Shown piece after piece: positions 30,634-41,260 of a stretch of DNA of 64,000 nt (the first letter of the stretch is position 1; every line of letters begins with the position of its first letter). A program made the position numbers and the translations under genes. The DNA lies in NCBI RefSeq assembly GCF_026262505.1, contig NC_067208.1:13773962-13837961 (forward strand), written 5' to 3'. Source of the DNA: Trichomonas vaginalis G3. Lineage: Eukaryota; Parabasalia; Trichomonadida; Trichomonadidae. Under the pieces are notes generated by a model. That model saw only the letters and a list, made by a program, of their open reading frames with translations, was not told the DNA's origin and ran no database searches.

Positions 30634-31461
30634 TTAATCAAATTTAACACCTCCTTTATTTAAATCAACTATTATTTTTCCATGTTCTCCTAATTGTTGA
30701 TATTGTGTGTAAAGTTCATTAATGCTCATTGGTAAATTCACTTGATAAAGCATAACGTTCAACTGTTGACGACTAAAACCACTGAAAATGAAAAGGGTGG
30801 ACAGGTTTGATTTAATGTTTGTGCTTAATGCTTTAAAGTATTGAACAGCCATAAAGAATGAACATTGAATATGTCGACATTGAGTTAATAATTGATTAAA
30901 ATATGATTTCTCATTAGTTATTAGTTTTGATTTCACGGCATCATCTAGAAAAATTAGTGAATGCAAAAATTCTTTATCAAAATTTGAAATAGAAAGTGTT
31001 TCAAATAATTCATCCCGTTGTTTATCAATAATTTTATCCTCTAATCCTTGCTTCTTGATTGTATTATATAATTCTTTATACATTAAAAAGTTTTTTAAAT
31101 AATCTTCTGCTTCTTCTTGTGATAAATAAATAATTGGAATTTTGATTAAATGCTTTAAAGATTCAAATGTATCATCTGAAGGTGAACCTGAACGGTTGAT
31201 ATAAATTAACACGTGTGAATGGGGGGAAGTGTTAGCAATAATGATAATTTGTTTTAATATCGTTAATGTTTTACCTTTATTTTGTTTACCAATTGCTGCA
31301 GTGATTGAATTTAAGTAACATTCAGAATATGGAATTTTCATTAATTTTTCCTTAGATAGAGCATTTCTATTATCACTCAATGCTTCATTAATCATATCAT
31401 CTACGTATGTATTATATACTCCTGCTAATTCTTCATAAGGGGTGGATGAATTTAAATCCAT
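30634..31461 (-). CDS. genome-packaging ATPase of Maverick A
   Basis: 275 residues. Walker A is GKQNKGKT at 58-65 and Walker B is LIFLDDA near 169-175. This is the FtsK/HerA-type (A32-like) ATPase found in Mavericks, adenovirus-related elements and large DNA viruses, where it pumps DNA into capsids. It lies directly downstream of the capsid gene on the same strand. The frame looks whole. Confidence 0.85.
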   Translation of the reverse strand: MDLNSSTPYEELAGVYNTYVDDMINEALSDNRNALSKEKLMKIPYSECYLNSITAAIGKQNKGKTLTILKQIIIIANTSPHSHVLIYINRSGSPSDDTFESLKHLIKIPIIYLSQEEAEDYLKNFLMYKELYNTIKKQGLEDKIIDKQRDELFETLSISNFDKEFLHSLIFLDDAVKSKLITNEKSYFNQLLTQCRHIQCSFFMAVQYFKALSTNIKSNLSTLFIFSGFSRQQLNVMLYQVNLPMSINELYTQYQQLGEHGKIIVDLNKGGVKFD

Positions 31462-31485
31462 TTAATCAAAAATAAATTTATAATT

Positions 31486-33125
31486 TTAAACATTTCTATT
31501 CATCAATATTTCATCATATGAACTTCTATACTGTGGTGGTGTACCTGTTGGATGATATTTCAAACCTTCATCCGGTGTCCATGTCCAATATGTAGTCCTA
31601 GTAAACCAAACCTGAGGAGGATTTGTCACCTTTGAACAGTAAGTGTCATTTTCACCCTGAATGATTGGATAAGCTTTCACTTGTACTGTAACTTGTGAGT
31701 TAAAAGTTTCTAATCCATCAAAGAATATACCCGCTCATCACGTTGAACTGGAATAGTGCATAAGAATGAAGTTTGGTCTTTCCATGTTCTAGCTAATGGC
31801 ATGCCATCATCTGCATTCAGTGGTCTAGTTAATGAGTCCTCGTATTCTTCCGTGCATTCATTCACTCCATCTAAATCAGAAGCTTGAAGCATACGTGTAA
31901 AGAATATGTCACCCACTGTGGTCATCGCTTGATCGGGGAAGTTTCTGGAATCTATAGTGACCTGAAGACCTCGAAGCATTGGATTTTCTAAAACTGTTCT
32001 TTGCATTGCATTTTTCGGAAATGTTAACACAACATCTGTAACATTATGAAGAGCATATGAGAAATCTGAGCTAATACCCTCGGGAGTGATGCAACCTCCA
32101 TTTAGTGAACGAACGTCAATATGTTGAGCTGGAATCATGAATGGATCTTCCTTACTGAATAAACGTGGTATTGCTTTAACTGATTCTTCAATTAAACCGT
32201 ATCCTGGTGTAATACATTTATCCTCTAAAACTTCCATCTTTGTGCATGAAATAATAACGTCATCAACTGTTGCGTCAGCAGATGTAGCGGCTAAGCTTGT
32301 AATTAATTTGGCAGGAAGTCCGATTTGTTGGAATTTGCGATCATATTTATAAACATGATTCATAATCTTTTCATAATTTTCATCAGTTATCTTTTCATAA
32401 ACGTAATTTTGTAAATCAGCAACTCTTAACGGGTCAACCTGACAAAATACTAAAGTATCCCTGAAAACATAATATTTAAGAATGATATCACCAAATGATT
32501 TAGGATAATCATCGAACGCCTGAAATGCTAACAAATCATTTACCGGAATAATCATATCAAAAGTGATATCAACTTCTTTATTTGCGTTCTTGAAAACTTC
32601 AGAAGGGTCAATATATTTACCACATACTGAGTTATCATATTTTTGAACATTATTATATAACGAATGAACAAACTTTTTAACTTTCCTTTCTGATTTTGGT
32701 TTATATGTTGCAAATGCGAAAGATTCACGGGCGCAATCCATTTGAAGATAACCGGCATCACCTCTTTCAGTTTCTACTTCTAATTGTTTAAAGCTTTGAT
32801 TTGATGATTTGTAACCAACGAATAAACGCATGCATTTAAAAGCGGCATCACATGTGAAAGCTTTATTTGAAACTAGAGTTGCTTTAACTTTGCGTTTAAT
32901 ATATGTGTCACCTAATTGGTTCACATCATGAGCCGGATTTGTAATTCTTAAATGAGTTTGTTTATCATCAAAATATGGAGTATCAGAGTCATAGCATGAA
33001 CTTTCAAGTTCTCTATAATATCTTCTACCGTCATTCTTTGCGAATATTTCATTTATCTTTTCGAATGAATGAAACACATTTCCATTAATCGGTTTAGTGT
33101 TTGGCACCAAATAGTTAGTCGTCAT
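31486..33125 (-). pseudogene. major capsid protein region of Maverick A (double jelly-roll)
   Basis: Most of the region reads as a Maverick-type major capsid protein. It begins MTTNYLVPNTKPING and contains NPAHDVNQLGDTYIKRKV and LENPMLRGLQVTIDSRNFP, the kind of strand-rich pattern expected for the double jelly-roll shell protein. The start has context AATAAATG. It lies at the head of the minus-strand structural cluster. It looks slightly broken near its end (about one break). Confidence 0.8.
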
Positions 33126-33193
33126 TTATTAATAAATAAAAAATCAAAATTAAAAGATGGAAATGAATTTTTAATTTTAATGAAATAATCAAC

Positions 33194-33409
33194 TATGGCT
33201 GCAGGTATATTTAAGAAACTGTGGATAGAGTAAAAAGAGGAGCGAGTAAAGTTTGGGAAACATTGAAGAAGGGAGCAAATTGGATATTTAAGAATAAAGA
33301 AGCAATTAGTGACGTAGCTGAATCAATAACACCAAAAGCTGCCCCAATAAGAGAAATTTTAAATAAAGGAGAAAAAGTTTATCAAAGACTACAACCGATA
33401 CTAAGATAA
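33194..33409 (+). pseudogene. small amphipathic virion-like protein, Maverick A, broken
   Basis: Starts with the same residues as the convergent gene at 33430-33666 (MAAG.FKKLW) and continues as a lysine-rich amphipathic helix region. It resembles the small GFFSKIG-type proteins in Mavericks B and C and, by general character only, adenovirus core or pVI-like peptides. Broken. Confidence 0.5.
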
Positions 33410-33429
33410 AAATAATATTTATTTTTCCA

Positions 33430-33666
33430 CTATTTACCTCCTATTTTATTAAGTATTCCTTCAGCTATTCCACCAATTGCGTTACCTGCTTGTGCTCCCA
33501 TCGCCGGATTACCTGCTTTAGTACCTAATACCCCACCTATGATAGTTCCTGCCGTTTTCGCTACTGGTGCCAGAAAGTTTGCAACAGGTTTAATAACCTT
33601 TTTATAAACCCAACCCGCAGCTTTCTTAATTCCATCCCATAATTTTTTAAAGAATCCTGCCGCCAT
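33430..33666 (-). CDS. small amphipathic virion-like protein, Maverick A
   Basis: 78 residues. An amphipathic N-terminal helix (FFKKLWDGIKKAAGWVYKKV) is followed by a glycine/alanine-rich hydrophobic part (AGTIIGGVLGTKAGNPAMG), like a membrane-active or glycine-zipper peptide. Similar genes lie in Mavericks B and C. A role in membrane penetration or the virion core is inference. Confidence 0.65.
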   Translation of the reverse strand: MAAGFFKKLWDGIKKAAGWVYKKVIKPVANFLAPVAKTAGTIIGGVLGTKAGNPAMGAQAGNAIGGIAEGILNKIGGK

Positions 33667-33732
33667 TTCTGATTTAATATTAATTAAAAAATATATTTCA
33701 TCACTTATATTCTAATTTTTATTTAATCATAA

Positions 33733-34101
33733 ATGAAACCGATTTTAAAAATAAATGAAACAGAGGAGGAAGAAATAAATGAAAGTGAAAATGTTCAACA
33801 AAAAATAAACGTTGTTAAACCAATTACTGAAATAAAAATTTTTTCATCTGTTGAAGAATTTAATGACTATTATGCTAATAATAAAAAATTATTTGAAGAA
33901 TTGACAACGTGTAAATTGAATAAAATGTTTAAAGTTGATGGATTCAAAATTTCAAAAATAAAAGGAGTGGTTAGTTTGAAATCTATTCCTCAATCAAGAA
34001 TCACCTCATTAATGAAAATTGATGATTTAACAAAAAGAATAGAAGAGATTGAAGAAAGAATGAATCAAATAATTGATTTCATAAATTCAAATAATCATTA
34101 A
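33733..34101 (+). CDS. small coiled-coil protein at the inner edge of the right TIR
   Basis: 122 residues. An acidic start, a central segment (FKVDGFKISKIKGVVSLKSI) and a C-terminal coiled coil (LTKRIEEIEERMNQIIDFI). Genes of the same plan lie next to the right TIR of Maverick B (54064-54301) and in Maverick C (61986-62552). Function unknown. Confidence 0.6.
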   Translation: MKPILKINETEEEEINESENVQQKINVVKPITEIKIFSSVEEFNDYYANNKKLFEELTTCKLNKMFKVDGFKISKIKGVVSLKSIPQSRITSLMKIDDLTKRIEEIEERMNQIIDFINSNNH

Positions 34102-34211
34102 TTTTTTTATTTTTTATTTCATTATGGTAGTGAATCTTTCATTCATGAAAATAATTATTTTAAAATTAATGATTATTTTTTAATGTGTTTAGTATATAAT
34201 ATTTATTACTA

Positions 34212-34362
34212 ATTCATTTAATAATGTCGCGCTTTCTTACGAATTCATGACTTAAAAAACGTAAGAAAAAATCAAGATTTAAAAATGATACAAAATCGTT
34301 CTATATTGTATGAATTCTTACGTTTACAAAAAAAATCACACAACCCTTCCACATATACTACT
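34212..34362 (-). repeat. Maverick A right TIR
   Basis: Reverse complement of 19456-19606, followed by the TTCGTG target duplication. Confidence 0.95.
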
Positions 34363-34638
34363 TTCGTGTTGAAATATCTGCAATAAAGAATGATGTTACT
34401 CATTAGATATATATAGAAACAACAGATGCAACGCAAAATTCTTGACAATATGTTTGAGACTTCCTATATTATGCAAGTTTGGCAAAATAAGGAGTTAGTT
34501 TAGAATAGAAATCCCTCATAAGGATATCTAGAATAATCTTCCCCTCAATATTATTGATTATGTGACTATGTTATATTCCAATTTTAAAAATGTTGGGAGA
34601 AATTTGAAACTAAAAATTCACAACATCGTAAATATAAT

Positions 34639-35538
34639 TTAGATTGATAATGTCTTAAATAATGATGCAAATTCTATTTTAACTTCTGGAGTTTCACTTA
34701 CATTCTCTGGACTTACATCTGGACTTAGATAGTACATTGTTAAAAAGAAAACATAACAACAAAGAGGATCCCATAAACATAAGTATGCAAGATTCAAGAC
34801 TTCAAATTTGATATTAGTTTTGATGCTTTGATCATAGAATTTCAAATTCGATAAATCTCTCATCAAATGATATTGAAAAGGTTTGGATTTGATCCAGAAA
34901 TATGTATTACTATGTAAAACTATTAATAAAAATAAAATGAAAATCCCTAGCCTTATCATAAACAGCCTTTTTGTATCAATAAAGTGTTGCAAATTTGTGA
35001 AAATAAAGCAGAAAGATAATACAATTACAAAGAGAGAAACTAAATATAAGGTTAACCCAGTAAGTGTATGCATAGCTTGAATTTTTTTCACAATATGAAT
35101 GGTAAATTTCGAATATGGAATATAGAATGCAATAAAATGAACGAATACTAAAATTCCAATAATAATTTCTGTGATTCTTCCTATATATAATAGTATTTTT
35201 GCTCCTCGGAAATCTAATGTTAGTAAAACTTTCGTAACATCTATAAACACAAGTGTAACAGCGAATAATTGAAAGTATCTCGCTGATCTATATATGTATA
35301 CATCATTTTCCTTCTTGAATAATGATAAATTTGATAAATGTAAAATTATTATTACGAAGTTAGTATAAATCGTTATGAAACAGAATGATATACTGTGATC
35401 ATTTGCTACTAAATTAGATAATTTTTGATTTCTCAGAATTTGAACACCAACAAAACCATAAGGAAATAACAATAAAATTCCAATAGCAAATAGAGCAAGA
35501 ACATATTCGCTGTCGCACTCGGGAAAATTTGAAAACAA
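34639..35538 (-). CDS. multi-pass membrane protein (about seven helices), start unclear
   Basis: The open frame encodes about 300 residues with seven or so hydrophobic helices, for example YVLALFAIGILLLFPYGFVG, GLTLYLVSLFVIVLSFCFIF and LFMIRLGIFILFLLIVLHS. Short charged loops follow and a hydrophilic acidic tail ends the protein. It resembles small families of 7-helix membrane proteins in protists, but I cannot name one. Oddly, the frame has no in-frame ATG at its beginning: the nearest upstream ATG (35566) is in another frame, and the first in-frame ATG is near the middle. Either a small frameshift lies near the start, or the gene begins with a non-ATG codon or spliced leader exon. It is host DNA between Maverick A and the surface protein gene. 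Confidence 0.6.
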   Translation of the reverse strand: MFSNFPECDSEYVLALFAIGILLLFPYGFVGVQILRNQKLSNLVANDHSISFCFITIYTNFVIIILHLSNLSLFKKENDVYIYRSARYFQLFAVTLVFIDVTKVLLTLDFRGAKILLYIGRITEIIIGILVFVHFIAFYIPYSKFTIHIVKKIQAMHTLTGLTLYLVSLFVIVLSFCFIFTNLQHFIDTKRLFMIRLGIFILFLLIVLHSNTYFWIKSKPFQYHLMRDLSNLKFYDQSIKTNIKFEVLNLAYLCLWDPLCCYVFFLTMYYLSPDVSPENVSETPEVKIEFASLFKTLSI

Positions 35539-35962
35539 ACAATGAACTGAGATTTTCGATTGCCATTAAAATCTGACAGTCAGTTTTTATATCAGATCGT
35601 TTAATAAATACAACAAATAATAGATGAGCATTTTACGCATGATAAACAATCATTTTTCATCATGTGATTCTGATTCTCACAATCCTCTGAAAAGTCCGAG
35701 AAAATTATATACCATTTTCTCTCAAAATTTGATTCATATAATCATCTTTTTAATTTTCTGATTCAACAAAAATAAATTAATTGTAAACTTTTCAATTCCC
35801 TCAAATTTTGAGAAGCAGGAACGAATAATTTGATTTCATGTTTTTGAAATATCTTAAACTGTATTTAAAACAAAAAGGATAGCGATTATAAACAGGGAAT
35901 AAAATATATTTAACAAATTATATAAAAAGAGTCAAATATTTTCCGTATCAGTGAAATTCAAG
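35539..35962. other. intergenic DNA
   Basis: About 420 AT-rich bases between two minus-strand genes, with no recognisable gene or repeat. It includes the presumed promoter of the membrane protein gene and the 3' region of the surface protein gene. Confidence 0.5.
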
Positions 35963-37390
35963 TTACTCATCATCATTTTCTTCGTTATCGTTCTCTGGAG
36001 CCCCATTAAGTTCTCTAGAAGTTAAGTCTGGTGTGAGTTCCATTGATGTGAGGTCTGGTTGGTTCAAATCGGGATCGACTGGTTCCTCATCATGCTGTTC
36101 TTCCGGCTGCTGAGGAGGGATCTCGATGTGCTCTGTGTCTTCTGATTCCTGGTTGGAGTACTGTGAGTCAGACTCGTCAAGTCTCTTCTCGTAGAACTTT
36201 GATGCGACGAAGCCAACGATGAGAGCGGCGACAACGACAGCTCCAGCGATTACAGCTAATAACCACATTGGTGTTGACTTGCCAGTGGACTTTCCGCCCT
36301 TTCCAGAGTCAGCGTTGGCGACATGGCTGCTGTTTGTGTTGGATGCGTCTTCTGTTTCAACTGGGATATCGCCTGTGTCTTCGTTACCCTTTGAAGCAGT
36401 TCCATCTGGATCTTCTGTTGGGAGATCGCCTGGGATGACTGGAACAGCGGCTGTTGGGCCTGTGCCTGGGCTAGATGCCTGGCCATTGCTTGGCTGGCCG
36501 TATGGGATCTTGGCTTCAACAACACCTGTAGCGTAGAAAACAATAGGGATTTCTGTAGCTGAAGTGACTGTGTTGCCATCCTGAGAAATAGTTCCAGCCA
36601 TTGTTGTAGAATCAAGCTTGCAGTTAACGACAATCATTTGGACACCGGAATAAACACCGAAGATTTCGTGTCCACCGTAAATGTTATCTTTGAATATGCA
36701 TGAGTCGACCTTTAATGACTTCTTTGATCCTTCAGTTCCAACCAAATACCACTTTGCAACTGTGTTTTCAATAAAGTTGGAGTTACTGATAGTGCAAGTA
36801 TCTGTAATATAGTAGGCATAGAGTATACCACATGTGGAATAGCACTTATAAAAGTTAGTGTATGATGTATCAATCTTCGTGGCAGTATCATAAGCTAAGA
36901 CGCCATTTGCAGCACCTTTGATGCCTGCGCTAGCCCAGTCATTAGTAAAGTTGAGATTAGACAATTTTCCATATCCAAAGCAATCTAAAGGCTTAGAACC
37001 GCCAGGGCAATTGATAAATGAGTTCAAGGTTAGAGTGTATACTATATCTGATGTTGGTTTAATATGTGCAATGCAACCATAGTCATAAGAACTTCCTGAC
37101 TTGCAGCTATCAACGACAGTTTTCATGACCTTGAAATTGGTAGAAGCTTCGAAGCTGAAACCACCAGCCCATGTGGCTTGGCAATTTGTGAAAGTAGTTT
37201 CTGTGATTGTTGTAGAAAATGCTGGTGTGCCTTGCTGAATTCTTACGGCAGGATGATAAACTGCCCATCCACCAAGACCAGTAAATTGGCAATCCTGAAT
37301 AAGGATATCTTGAGTAGCATAAATGTCAAGATATTTTGATTGTGTTCCAGTGTACTCTTCAGAGGCAGCGAGTGCGCAGAGCAGAAACAT
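35963..37390 (-). CDS. type I surface membrane protein with a beta-helix-like ectodomain
   Basis: 475 residues. A short signal-peptide-like start (MFLLCALAAS) leads to an ectodomain (about 15-270) of repeated F.NC / F..N strands such as QDCQFTGLGG, TFTNCQATWAGGFSF, SFINCPGG and CIFKDN. This is the pattern of right-handed parallel beta-helix and polymorphic-membrane-protein-like surface proteins. A Pro/Gly/Thr linker is followed by one membrane helix near 370-393 (MWLLAVIAGAVVVAALIVGF), a KFYEKR stop-transfer, and an acidic cytoplasmic tail of about 80 residues with a short repeat (SMELTPDLTS, SRELNG). It is richer in G and C than its neighbours. A role in adhesion or host contact is inference. 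Confidence 0.8.
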   Translation of the reverse strand: MFLLCALAASEEYTGTQSKYLDIYATQDILIQDCQFTGLGGWAVYHPAVRIQQGTPAFSTTITETTFTNCQATWAGGFSFEASTNFKVMKTVVDSCKSGSSYDYGCIAHIKPTSDIVYTLTLNSFINCPGGSKPLDCFGYGKLSNLNFTNDWASAGIKGAANGVLAYDTATKIDTSYTNFYKCYSTCGILYAYYITDTCTISNSNFIENTVAKWYLVGTEGSKKSLKVDSCIFKDNIYGGHEIFGVYSGVQMIVVNCKLDSTTMAGTISQDGNTVTSATEIPIVFYATGVVEAKIPYGQPSNGQASSPGTGPTAAVPVIPGDLPTEDPDGTASKGNEDTGDIPVETEDASNTNSSHVANADSGKGGKSTGKSTPMWLLAVIAGAVVVAALIVGFVASKFYEKRLDESDSQYSNQESEDTEHIEIPPQQPEEQHDEEPVDPDLNQPDLTSMELTPDLTSRELNGAPENDNEENDDE

Positions 37391-37626
37391 TATTGAAAAA
37401 TAAATTTTGAGAAGAGATAGAAATTATTACACCTTTTTGCGTCATAGTTGCCCTCAGAAAAGAAGGGCTAAATAAAAATAAATCGACTTAGTTTTAATGA
37501 ATAAGATTAGACAATTTAGTTCTTCTTCCAAGTATTATTTCATTTTGAATAAGATTCTAATCAAATGAATACTATTCAATTGATTTTTATAGTTCATTTC
37601 TGAATGAGCTTGTTTGATTACATAAT

Positions 37627-37901
37627 GGGGAGAAGCTTCCTAAACTTTTAATCCCATAAATATGGTCATTATCTGGAATAAAGAGTTAAGCGTCATATGT
37701 CACTTTTTGTACTAAGGAAACATCGACTTTATGCGTTATGACTTTTCGATGAGGAAACAAGTGTTCACGTATTATAAACTTCCTTATTCCAATAAACCGG
37801 CCCTAAACATAATTAATTTTAAGCATTATAATGGTCTCTTTTCTATGATAACCAAATCAATTTGGTTATCATAGAAAAGCACCAAAAACTGGAATAGGAA
37901 T
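37627..37901 (+). repeat. left terminal inverted repeat, transposon copy 2
   Basis: Same sequence as 9634-9911, including the 42-bp hairpin at 37838-37879. Confidence 0.85.
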
Positions 37902-38462
37902 AGCCGCGTTAAAACAGGAATAGGCAATATGGAAACAAGGGTAGACTCAAACTCATACTCAAGGCAAGACTGATACAAGAATTACAACAAAATTTTACAA
38001 AATCTATTATTTATCTCAATTTAATGGCAGGTTTTAGTACCCGAAGAGTTTGCATTCTACTTTTTGCTCTTATTTTACAAAAATATTCTAAAAATTTGTA
38101 ACTTCTTTTATAATATAATACTTTTTTTCAAATTTACTTTCCAAACGTTAATGTCTTGTTACGGCTATATCTTTGTACGGGGAAATAAAGAAATTTTATT
38201 ATGCTATTATATTATTTTTTTAAATCAATATCTAATCAATAGTAAGTTAGATTTTTTATTAAAAGAGCAAATAAAGATACGATCGAGCAATAGTTTATTT
38301 TAAATCTCAATATTATAAAATAAATGTTCAAAATTTTTAAGTAATAATACTAAATACTTAAATAAGTAAAAGCACACAAGAAAAATATTCACTAACTTAA
38401 GAAAAAATCATATATTTAGAGAATTATCCCTTATAATAAGATTAAAAAAAATTAAACTGTTT

Positions 38463-40091
38463 TCAATCATCATCATCACCAGCTCCATAGAACTTGTGTT
38501 TGCGATAGATGACACATTTTGCAAGCCATTTGACACCACCAAGATATGACCACAAATCGCTGCCAACATCTCCACCTTGAAGACCTTTGATCAAACCATC
38601 AGGAACAATGTAAGTAATTTCATCGTCGAGCATGAACCAAACTCTTCCTTTGTTGACGAAGGCAACGAAATGACCTTGATGATAAGCAATAATGGAATGT
38701 ATCTTAAATACATACGTTCCATCACTGAGTTGAGTTTTGTAGTTCTTCTTGATCTCAAATTTGTCAAAGAAGACATTTGGATCAGACCAATTCCTCTGAA
38801 CGTCGACCCAGAGGAATGTTGAGATTTCATTGATATGAGAATCATCTGTGCACATTTGTTTAATTCCTTGATCAATACCTGCTGCACCAAGAGGAATGTG
38901 AAGCGAAACCGAATAGAAGCTTTCATCAGGAGTCTCAGTTTGATATTGGAATGTAACGGCAATATCTGGTTTGTTTGCTGATTCCGTAACATCATGTACA
39001 ATCTTTTGAAATGTGTCATCGGCATCTTGCTGCTGGAAGTATTGCTTGCCGAGTGTTGTGATGAATTGTGAGCATGAAATTGTGTATTCCTTGTGGCGGT
39101 AGTGCAACATCTGATCATAAATTTCGGCAAGTGCTTTCACTGGCGTATATTCGACATCTCCCAAATGCTCCATTACATCTTTTCTGAAAGTATTTACGTA
39201 GAACAAAACTTGCAAAACGGCATTGACATGGCAGGTAGCTCCCTCATTATGTAATCCTGGAATTGACATTTTTGTTTCGATGTTGTAGATTGCATTTTGT
39301 GTTCTTTTAATAAGTATCTTATCAATCTTTTCATATCCAGCTAGTGGAGATGGAATCTTCATTGGAGTTTCTGGAGTTTGGAGATAAAGATCTTTTGGAA
39401 CACATCTTGGCTTTGGCATTGGGCTTCCTGAACCATTTGGTTCTGGTGTTGCTGCAGCTTCTTTTTCATCTTTTGGAGTGCAAGGAAAATCGCAGTTATC
39501 CTTCTCACTGAGAGGTGTGGAATCGATGTGATAGTTATCTAAAGCAAACAATCCTTGAACAATAAGTGGAAGATTGCCTTTTTCACCACGATATCCTATT
39601 GCCAAGACACTCCAATTACTTTTATCGCGTGCAAAGCGGCGTTCGACAATTTGGCGATCATGTGCAATCGCATTATTGCGTTTTGTAACTTCTTCGTCAT
39701 CACCTCTTTGCATAATGACGGCTGTTGGATGGTATTTCTGAATACCGATGTAACCTCTATCTGCAAGAAGTTCTAATGCAACAGATTCAACTCCACGTTG
39801 GACATGTAAAAAATCTGAAGCTCCTGATAAATCAAATACTTTCTTATCGTGAACTGAAGCTAAAAAACTTGTATTCATGTGAATTACCTGTCCTAAAGGA
39901 TTAACAAGAACTTGAACCTTCATACCATTGCAATGGTTTTTAGCATCCCATGAACTTTTACGCTCAGCAAGATCAAGAGGAACGGTAAAAGGAATAGTAG
40001 AGCTATCAACTGCAGCAACACATGTTGGAAAGTTATCGAACTCCTTGTCACAGGGAGAATATTGTTTTGGAATGAATTCAGCAATGAAAAT
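38463..40091 (-). pseudogene. transposase-USP gene copy 2, C-terminal part
   Basis: Equivalent to residues from about 161 to the end of the intact gene at 10485-12590, so it keeps the DDE core from FIAEFIPKQYSP on and the whole USP domain with its Cys, QQDA and His boxes. Only two residue differences from copy 1 are evident in this part (G to E before LLADRG, V to I before KRTQNA). Maverick B separates it from its N-terminal part; the open frame continues a little into the Maverick TIR, but that extension is accidental. Confidence 0.9.
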
Positions 40092-40297
40092 AGTTAGTAT
40101 ACATATCATGTGTACGAAGGCACTGCGCGCCTCCTTACCCATTATATGTGAATTTGACACTTTACAAAACCACTAACATATATTTTACAACACAAACAAC
40201 AACACTAACTTAACCTTAAATATTTACAAAGCCACCAACCACTTCACCTCACTAACGTTTTCACAAACGACTTCACTACTGTAAAAAATAAACGTTC

Positions 40298-40624
40298 TCA
40301 CTTACAAAAGTATTGCAACTCCTCCCATTGCTGTGCTTCACACAATACTTCATATTCTTCAGTATCGCTGTTGTCGCTCCAATCGTCAGAGTCAAAGTCA
40401 CTGTCAAAATAAATGTTAGTAAGTTTTGACAAAGCTAATGAAACACGTTTACCGTTTGTATCGTATGCTTGTATAAACTTTCCATTCTTCATTCCTTCAT
40501 AAACGCTCAAACTAACTTTACCCTTTCTCCCTCGTATCTGATAGAATGTATTTTCACGAGGAACGAAGAACAAATTCTTGAACTCATGACCGTTGTAGTT
40601 TGTTATCTCAATAGTTTTCGTCAT
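40298..40624 (-). CDS. small acidic protein encoded inside the Maverick B TIR
   Basis: 108 residues: a beta-rich first half (KTIEITNYNGHEFKNLFFVP) and a very acidic second half (SDFDSDDWSDNSDTEEYEV). Because it lies in the TIR, the element has two copies. Context ATATAAATG supports the start. No family recognised. Confidence 0.6.
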   Translation of the reverse strand: MTKTIEITNYNGHEFKNLFFVPRENTFYQIRGRKGKVSLSVYEGMKNGKFIQAYDTNGKRVSLALSKLTNIYFDSDFDSDDWSDNSDTEEYEVLCEAQQWEELQYFCK

Positions 40625-40684
40625 TTATATAAAAATTAATGATATCACCACCCTCACACGTATGAAAACATAGCACAAAAATAA

Positions 40685-40726
40685 ATTTAGGTGAAGTGGT
40701 GAGATTTCACCTCTTTTTTCACCCTA
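40685..40726. repeat. iteron cassette B1 (AGGTGA/TCACCT)
   Basis: TTTAGGTGAAGTGGTGAGAT then TTCACCTC and TTCACCCT. Forward GGTGA units face reverse TCACC units across a 4-base centre. Same design as the cassettes at 49415, 50497 and 54317. Confidence 0.75.
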
Positions 40727-40732
40727 TTGAAT

Positions 40733-41260
40733 TCATTGCTTTATAACTCTCTTCCTTGGTTTCTTTTTAGTTGCTTTCTTCACGTCTGTCTCCAACTTGA
40801 CTGTCTTTCTTCTTCGTCCGTAATGATACCAATTACTTCCACCAGTCAATGGGTCAAATGGTCGTTCATAAGGGTTTCCATACATTCCATAAGGTCCGTA
40901 TGGATAAACCGCTGGTGGAGAAGAAACATTTTCTTTAGTTCCATCGACTCTATTTAAATGCATTGTTTCACCTTTCATCTGGTCATTAAAGTCTTTTGCG
41001 TGTTTTGCAAACTCATCGTCCTTTCCTAAAGCATTTTCTGACTCAGTCGCAACCAAATTGGATGCTTTATTTATGAGCCCTATTTTATTTAATCTTAACT
41101 TCTTTGCAACCCAGCCTCCAATCTTCCCTTTATTTGCATCTAATGTCTTCGAAACCCTTCCTCCACTCATTTTATTTACTGCGTCATAAGCTCCAAGTGC
41201 TTTTGCTCCAAATGCTAATGCTTTTGTTCCCATTGCGCATAAAGCTGCCCAAGCTACCAT
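40733..41260 (-). CDS. Maverick B glycine/alanine-rich virion-like protein
   Basis: 175 residues. A hydrophobic Ala/Gly-rich start (WAALCAMGTKALAFGAKALG) and amphipathic lysine-rich helices are followed by a Pro/Tyr/Gly segment (AVYPYGPYGMYGNPYERP) and a strongly basic tail (KKATKKKPRKRVIKQ). This resembles adenovirus-type core or pVI-like proteins in character; homology is not shown. The start codon directly follows the stop of the upstream gene (TAAATG junction). Confidence 0.6.
   Translation of the reverse strand: MVAWAALCAMGTKALAFGAKALGAYDAVNKMSGGRVSKTLDANKGKIGGWVAKKLRLNKIGLINKASNLVATESENALGKDDEFAKHAKDFNDQMKGETMHLNRVDGTKENVSSPPAVYPYGPYGMYGNPYERPFDPLTGGSNWYHYGRRRKTVKLETDVKKATKKKPRKRVIKQ

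Larger units (their letters stand above)
19456..34362. mobile_element. Maverick/Polinton A, end to end
   Basis: The element is 14.9 kb with 151-bp terminal inverted repeats that differ at about one position. It is flanked by the 6-bp target duplication TTCGTG (19450-19455 and 34363-34368). Parts recognised: DNA polymerase B, integrase, packaging ATPase, major capsid protein, a minor-capsid-like protein, two small amphipathic virion-like proteins, a trimeric-fibre-like protein and several conserved genes of unknown role. It is broken, with about half a dozen breaks, mainly in the polymerase region. The near-identical TIRs suggest a geologically recent insertion or TIR homogenisation. It is more AT-rich than Mavericks B and C and belongs to a different lineage. 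Confidence 0.95.
40092..40757 (+). repeat. Maverick B left TIR
   Basis: About 666 bp matching the reverse complement of 54285-54958. It contains a 108-codon gene and, near its inner edge, an AGGTGA iteron cassette. Confidence 0.92.

Noticed and set aside
38463-40160. A separate gene starting in the Maverick B TIR
   Set aside because: The first codons are TIR sequence read by accident; the rest is the interrupted transposase-USP gene.
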